Positions 60,099 to 64,000 of a DNA stretch of 64,000 bases are shown in pieces. The DNA is taken from positions 62,001 to 126,000 of the forward strand of contig NZ_JAHKQR010000011.1 of the NCBI RefSeq assembly GCF_018860805.1, read 5' to 3'. Below the pieces are notes generated by a model. It had not been told where the DNA came from and did no database searches. It was given only the letters and a program-made list of their open reading frames with translations. The position numbers and the translations under genes were made by a program. The first letter of the stretch is position 1. The number at the start of each line of letters is the position of its first letter. This DNA is from Aestuariibacter sp. A3R04 (lineage in GTDB: Bacteria; Pseudomonadota; Gammaproteobacteria; Enterobacterales; Alteromonadaceae).

Positions 60099-61453
60099 TG
60101 TTGGTATTTTTGCAAAGCCTGGTGGCGTTTATTGTTGCATTGGGCATCTTGGTTGCAGTACACGAGTGGGGGCATTTTATTGTCGCTCGCTGGTGCGGTG
60201 TGCATGTTGAGCGTTTTTCCATTGGATTTGGCAAGCCCTTTTGGACCCGTGTTGATAAAAAAGGCACCGAATTTGCCGTTGCGGCCATTCCTTTAGGTGG
60301 GTATGTCCGGATGCTTGATGAGCGTATTGATGACGTTCCTGAATATAAACGCCATTTGGCTTTCAACAATAAACCTGTGCTTCAGCGCATGGCGATTATT
60401 GTCGCTGGACCTGCGGTGAATTTTATTTTTGCCGTGTTAGCGCTTTTTCTTATGTTCTTAATTGGCCAGGAAACCGTAAAGCCGGTAGTCGGAGAGATAA
60501 AACCTGCGAGTATCGCTGCGGCAGCGCAATTGCAGGCGGGTGTGGAAATCGTGGAAATTGATGGCCACAGCACACCTGATTGGGAATCTGTGAACTTGGA
60601 GTTGGTATCTGCAATAGGTGGTGATTCTGTTAGTATAGTAGTGCGAAACGAACAAAACTTAACCCGTCAGGTAACATTAGCCATTAGCAACTGGAACTTT
60701 GACCCGGATAAAGAGTCTGCTTTAAACAGTTTGGGAATTGTGCCATTTCGTCCTGCAATTACATTGGAAGTGGCTGTTGTGTCTAACGGTAGTCCGGCAG
60801 CCATGGCTGGTATTGAAAAAGGCGACGTATTGCGTTCGATTGACAATGAGCCAATCAAAAGCTGGATGTCTCTGGTTGAACGAATTCAAAATATGCCGGG
60901 ACAAGATGCTCAATTTGTGGTGTCTCGGGATGGACAAGAGCGTGTGGTTGATGTCACTATCGCTCGCCGTGATACCGAAGATGGTCAGCGGGGATTTCTC
61001 GGCGTTAGCCCGCTTGCAGAGGCTTGGCCTGAAGGGTATGTATTTACTCATCAGTACGGTCCCGTTGATGCGATGAGCAGAGCTGTAGCTAAAACCGGGC
61101 GGTTAACAGCTGTCAGTATTGATATGCTCGGCAAATTAGTAACCGGAGATGTGTCGTTGAATAACCTCAGCGGCCCTATTTCAATCGCCCAGGGAGCGGG
61201 TGCCAGTGCGAGTTACGGATTAGCCTATTTTTTGAATTTTCTAGCGTTGATCAGTGTCAGTTTGGGCATTATCAACCTACTGCCAATCCCTATGTTAGAT
61301 GGAGGCCACCTGTTGTTTTATGTCGTTGAGTGGCTTACCGGCAAACCCGTACCCGAAGTGGTGCAAGAGTGGGGCTTTAAAATTGGTGGGGCGTTACTTT
61401 TCACAATGATGAGTATCGCGATATTTAACGATATAAGTCGTGTGGCCGGGTAA
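60098..61453 (+). CDS. rseP: RIP metalloprotease RseP
   Basis: RseP is a site-2 protease that cuts RseA in the sigma-E envelope stress pathway. The 451 residues have the zinc motif AVHEWGHFIVARW in the first helix, two PDZ domains (about residues 115-185 and 215-290, the latter with SPAAMAGIEKGDVLRSIDNE) and the C-terminal LLPIPMLDGGHLLFY motif. GTG start shares one base with the dxr stop. Confidence 0.96.
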   Translation: MLVFLQSLVAFIVALGILVAVHEWGHFIVARWCGVHVERFSIGFGKPFWTRVDKKGTEFAVAAIPLGGYVRMLDERIDDVPEYKRHLAFNNKPVLQRMAIIVAGPAVNFIFAVLALFLMFLIGQETVKPVVGEIKPASIAAAAQLQAGVEIVEIDGHSTPDWESVNLELVSAIGGDSVSIVVRNEQNLTRQVTLAISNWNFDPDKESALNSLGIVPFRPAITLEVAVVSNGSPAAMAGIEKGDVLRSIDNEPIKSWMSLVERIQNMPGQDAQFVVSRDGQERVVDVTIARRDTEDGQRGFLGVSPLAEAWPEGYVFTHQYGPVDAMSRAVAKTGRLTAVSIDMLGKLVTGDVSLNNLSGPISIAQGAGASASYGLAYFLNFLALISVSLGIINLLPIPMLDGGHLLFYVVEWLTGKPVPEVVQEWGFKIGGALLFTMMSIAIFNDISRVAG

Positions 61454-61510
61454 CCGGTAGACGACAGAATTAATTAAAAACAGCAAACGCGGCCAGGAAT
61501 AAAAGAATAG

Positions 61511-63988
61511 ATGAAGTTAAATCAGTTAGTAGCAGCCGGACTCATGGTGTCCAGTGCTAGCTTCGCCAATGCTGCAGCGTCTGACAGTGAATTCGTTGTT
61601 GAAGATATTAAAGTTGTTGGACTACAGCGCGTTGCGTTGGGGGCAGCATTAACTTATTTGCCCGTTCAAGTTGGTGACCGTTTAAACAGTTTCCGCGTTA
61701 CTCAGGCAATCCGCTCTTTGTATTCCTCCACGCACTTTGAGCGTGTTGAAATTCTCCGCGAAGGGAATACGTTGGTTGTGAAGGTTGCGGAACGTCCCAC
61801 CATCAGTAACATCATCTTTGAGGGTAACGACGACATTAAAGACGAGCAGCTACAGGAAAGTCTCGACGGCAACGGAATACGCATTGGCGAACCGTTGGAC
61901 AAAACGGTTCTGACTTCCATAGAGAACGGACTGAAGGACTTCTTCTACAGTATAGGGAAATACAACGCGGATGTAACCGCCATTGTCACGCCTCTTCCCC
62001 GTAACCGCGTAGATCTGAAGCTGCTTTTCGAAGAAGGTGACGCTGCGGAAATCCAGCAAATCAATATCGTCGGCAACGAAGTTTTTTCTGATCAGGAATT
62101 GATGGAAGATCTGGAGCTGCAGTTTGACACGCCGTGGTGGGATTTCCTGTCTGAAACCCGTTATCAGCAGCAAACGTTGCAAGGAGACATGGAAACCTTG
62201 CGCAATCACTATCTGGATCGAGGGTATTTACGCTTTAACATTGACTCCACCCAGGTGTCTATGACGCCGGAAAAAGACGGTATTTACATTGCTCTTAACG
62301 TCACTGAAGGTGAGCAGTATACAGTCAGTGGTGTTGAGTTGGTGGGCGATCTGTTGGGCAATGAAGCTTATATTGAGCGGGTTTTACCTATTACTGTAGG
62401 TGAATTGTACGACCAGGCAGAAGTAACATACACCGAAGAGTTTATCAGCAAATACCTGGGACGATTTGGCTACGCCTATCCCACAGTAACCACTGTACCT
62501 GATATCAACGACGAAGATAAAACCGTTAAGCTTACTCTGTCTGTTGATCCGGGTAAGCGTATATACGTCCGCCGTATCAATTTTAATGGAAACTCAGTTA
62601 CGTCAGATAACGTGTTGCGACACAACGTGCATCAAATGGAAGGCACTTGGTTGTCCAACTCATTACTCGAGTCATCCAAAGGCGCATTGTCACGTTTAAC
62701 TTACATGGAAGAAGTTGAGTTTGAAACTACCCGTTTGCCCGGCAAAGAAGATCAGGTCGATGTGGATTTCTCCGTTAAAGAACAGCCATCCGGATCGTTT
62801 AACGCCGGTATTGGTTATGGTGATACTACTAAGCTGAGCTTGCAGGCGGGTATCCAGCAAAATAACTTCCTGGGAACCGGCAAACAGGTTGGCCTGAATA
62901 TCAGTACGGTTTCTTATCAGCGCTCGGCTCAAATAACCTATAACGATCCATACTTTACTATTGATGGGATCAGTTTAGGGGGCACTATTGGGTACAGCGA
63001 GTTTGACGGTTCTGACTTTAATGTTATTCAATATAACTCTAAGCGTTGGTCTGTGGGCGCTAACGTTGGTTACCCCATTAATGAATTTAATCGTATTAAT
63101 TTTGGTTTAACCTACTCGAGTGTCGAATTGTATAACACAGGTTATTACGAACAGACGGAGCAGTTTTACAACCAGTTCCGCAATGCGGGTGACCCTGAAG
63201 CCCCTGTGAAATACGACAGCTACCAGGCAAGTGTCGCTTGGAGCCGAAGTACATTGAACCGTGGGTTGTTCCCAACAGCAGGATCGTCCCAACGGGCCAG
63301 TTTTAGTATTACCACACCGAATTCAGACGTGAACTTTTTCAAAACTATTTTTGATACCAAGTTCTACTTCCCGTTATCCCGCGATCAACGCTGGTCGTTC
63401 CTGGCGCGACTACGCCTTGGATACGGAAATGGTTATGGCGATATTAACGGCAATGATCAAATCTTGCCTTTTACTGAGAACTTTACCGCTGGTGGAGCAG
63501 ATACACTTCGCGGTTTTGAAAACAATACCGTTGGCCCTCGTGGTGTGATCCGCGGTAACTTTAATACTACCACCGGCCCGGATGGTCAGGTGTATCCCGG
63601 TGACCCGTCTACGGATAGCATCTCAATTTCCAGACGTAGTCTTGGGGGCAATGCCATGGCCCTGGGTGGCCTGGAGTTGATTGTACCTACCCCCTTTGTT
63701 GATGTAGAGTACGACAATTCTGTTCGTACCAGTGTTTTCTTTGACGTGGGTAACGTCTGGGATACAGAGTTTGATTATGATAAATATAAGCAACTTGATC
63801 AGATTAATATAGCTGACGGGAAGTTGTTGGACTATTCAGACTGGACACAGTATCGTAGTTCCGCCGGTATTTCTGTACAATGGATATCACCGATGGGACC
63901 AATGGTATTTAGCTTCTCGCGGGCATTACAAGAACGCGATGGTGACGATGCTAGATTCTTTACCTTTAATATTGGTCAAACATTCTAA
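61511..63988 (+). CDS. bamA: outer membrane protein assembly factor BamA
   Basis: BamA is the core of the beta-barrel assembly machine. The 825 residues start with a signal peptide ([19 protein letters not shown]), followed by five POTRA domains (about residues 28-425, e.g. [20 protein letters not shown]) and a C-terminal 16-stranded barrel, including the conserved [17 protein letters not shown] and the terminal phenylalanine (FNIGQTF). It follows rseP by 57 bases as in other gammaproteobacteria. Confidence 0.98.
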   Translation: MKLNQLVAAGLMVSSASFANAAASDSEFVVEDIKVVGLQRVALGAALTYLPVQVGDRLNSFRVTQAIRSLYSSTHFERVEILREGNTLVVKVAERPTISNIIFEGNDDIKDEQLQESLDGNGIRIGEPLDKTVLTSIENGLKDFFYSIGKYNADVTAIVTPLPRNRVDLKLLFEEGDAAEIQQINIVGNEVFSDQELMEDLELQFDTPWWDFLSETRYQQQTLQGDMETLRNHYLDRGYLRFNIDSTQVSMTPEKDGIYIALNVTEGEQYTVSGVELVGDLLGNEAYIERVLPITVGELYDQAEVTYTEEFISKYLGRFGYAYPTVTTVPDINDEDKTVKLTLSVDPGKRIYVRRINFNGNSVTSDNVLRHNVHQMEGTWLSNSLLESSKGALSRLTYMEEVEFETTRLPGKEDQVDVDFSVKEQPSGSFNAGIGYGDTTKLSLQAGIQQNNFLGTGKQVGLNISTVSYQRSAQITYNDPYFTIDGISLGGTIGYSEFDGSDFNVIQYNSKRWSVGANVGYPINEFNRINFGLTYSSVELYNTGYYEQTEQFYNQFRNAGDPEAPVKYDSYQASVAWSRSTLNRGLFPTAGSSQRASFSITTPNSDVNFFKTIFDTKFYFPLSRDQRWSFLARLRLGYGNGYGDINGNDQILPFTENFTAGGADTLRGFENNTVGPRGVIRGNFNTTTGPDGQVYPGDPSTDSISISRRSLGGNAMALGGLELIVPTPFVDVEYDNSVRTSVFFDVGNVWDTEFDYDKYKQLDQINIADGKLLDYSDWTQYRSSAGISVQWISPMGPMVFSFSRALQERDGDDARFFTFNIGQTF

Positions 63989-64000
63989 TTCTAATCCGGA

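Overview
The window is chromosomal DNA from a marine-type gammaproteobacterium of the order Alteromonadales, most likely Alteromonadaceae. The evidence is the protein sequences themselves plus several gammaproteobacterial gene neighbourhoods: mutS-pncC-recA, queF-syd-csrB-yqcC-truC, dapD-glnD-map facing rpsB-tsf-pyrH-frr-uppS-cdsA-dxr-rseP-bamA, and a full ccmABCDEFGHI set. The genus cannot be settled from the sequence alone. No rRNA, tRNA, CRISPR array, prophage or insertion sequence was seen. Almost all of the window is ordinary, densely packed core genome.

Layout: (1) 1-3240, leucine operon leuA-leuB-leuC on the minus strand (leuC cut by the window edge), preceded by a leucine-rich leader peptide and an attenuator. 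(2) 3279-7150, an unknown gene, then pyrG-eno on the minus strand; the pyrG promoter overlaps a perfect 23-bp palindrome. (3) 7255-11886, mutS on the minus strand and pncC, recA on the plus strand, with a strong LexA box before recA. (4) 11885-14304, a FliK-like gene coupled to a gene for only the post-cleavage part of FlhB. (5) 14487-22331, cytochrome c maturation ccmABCDEFGHI, running by overlap into mlaA. (6) 22369-25425, galE with a small membrane protein, and a POT peptide transporter. (7) 25499-35039, a surface polysaccharide region: a KpsE/T/M/D-type ABC export operon led by a small lipoprotein, divergent from a WecA-like initiating transferase and two GT2 glycosyltransferases, then galU. 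(8) 35087-42758, comEA-like, NAD-type isocitrate dehydrogenase, an HDOD-like protein, a DUF3192 protein, ppnN, a diguanylate cyclase and queF, all minus. (9) 42856-49111, syd, small genes, a very large CsrB-family sRNA with its GacA/UvrY site, DUF3301/DUF3549, yqcC, truC and a flavodoxin. (10) 49159-63988, dapD-glnD-map and, divergently, rpsB through bamA.

The genes together cover leucine and lysine precursor synthesis, CTP and glycolysis, DNA repair, haem delivery to periplasmic cytochromes, capsule-like polysaccharide export, carbon-storage/c-di-GMP type regulation, translation, lipid/isoprenoid synthesis and outer-membrane assembly.

The most noteworthy elements are non-coding. The CsrB-like RNA (about 45497-46021) holds 37 GGA triplets, many in hairpin loops, and carries a perfect TGTAAG-N6-CTTACA palindrome upstream. 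The leu attenuator encodes a 19-residue leader with seven leucines. The pyrG promoter is embedded in a long palindrome. Several start codons had to be moved from the longest possible reading frame, and TTG starts with good ribosome sites are common (mutS, ccmB, mlaA, glnD).
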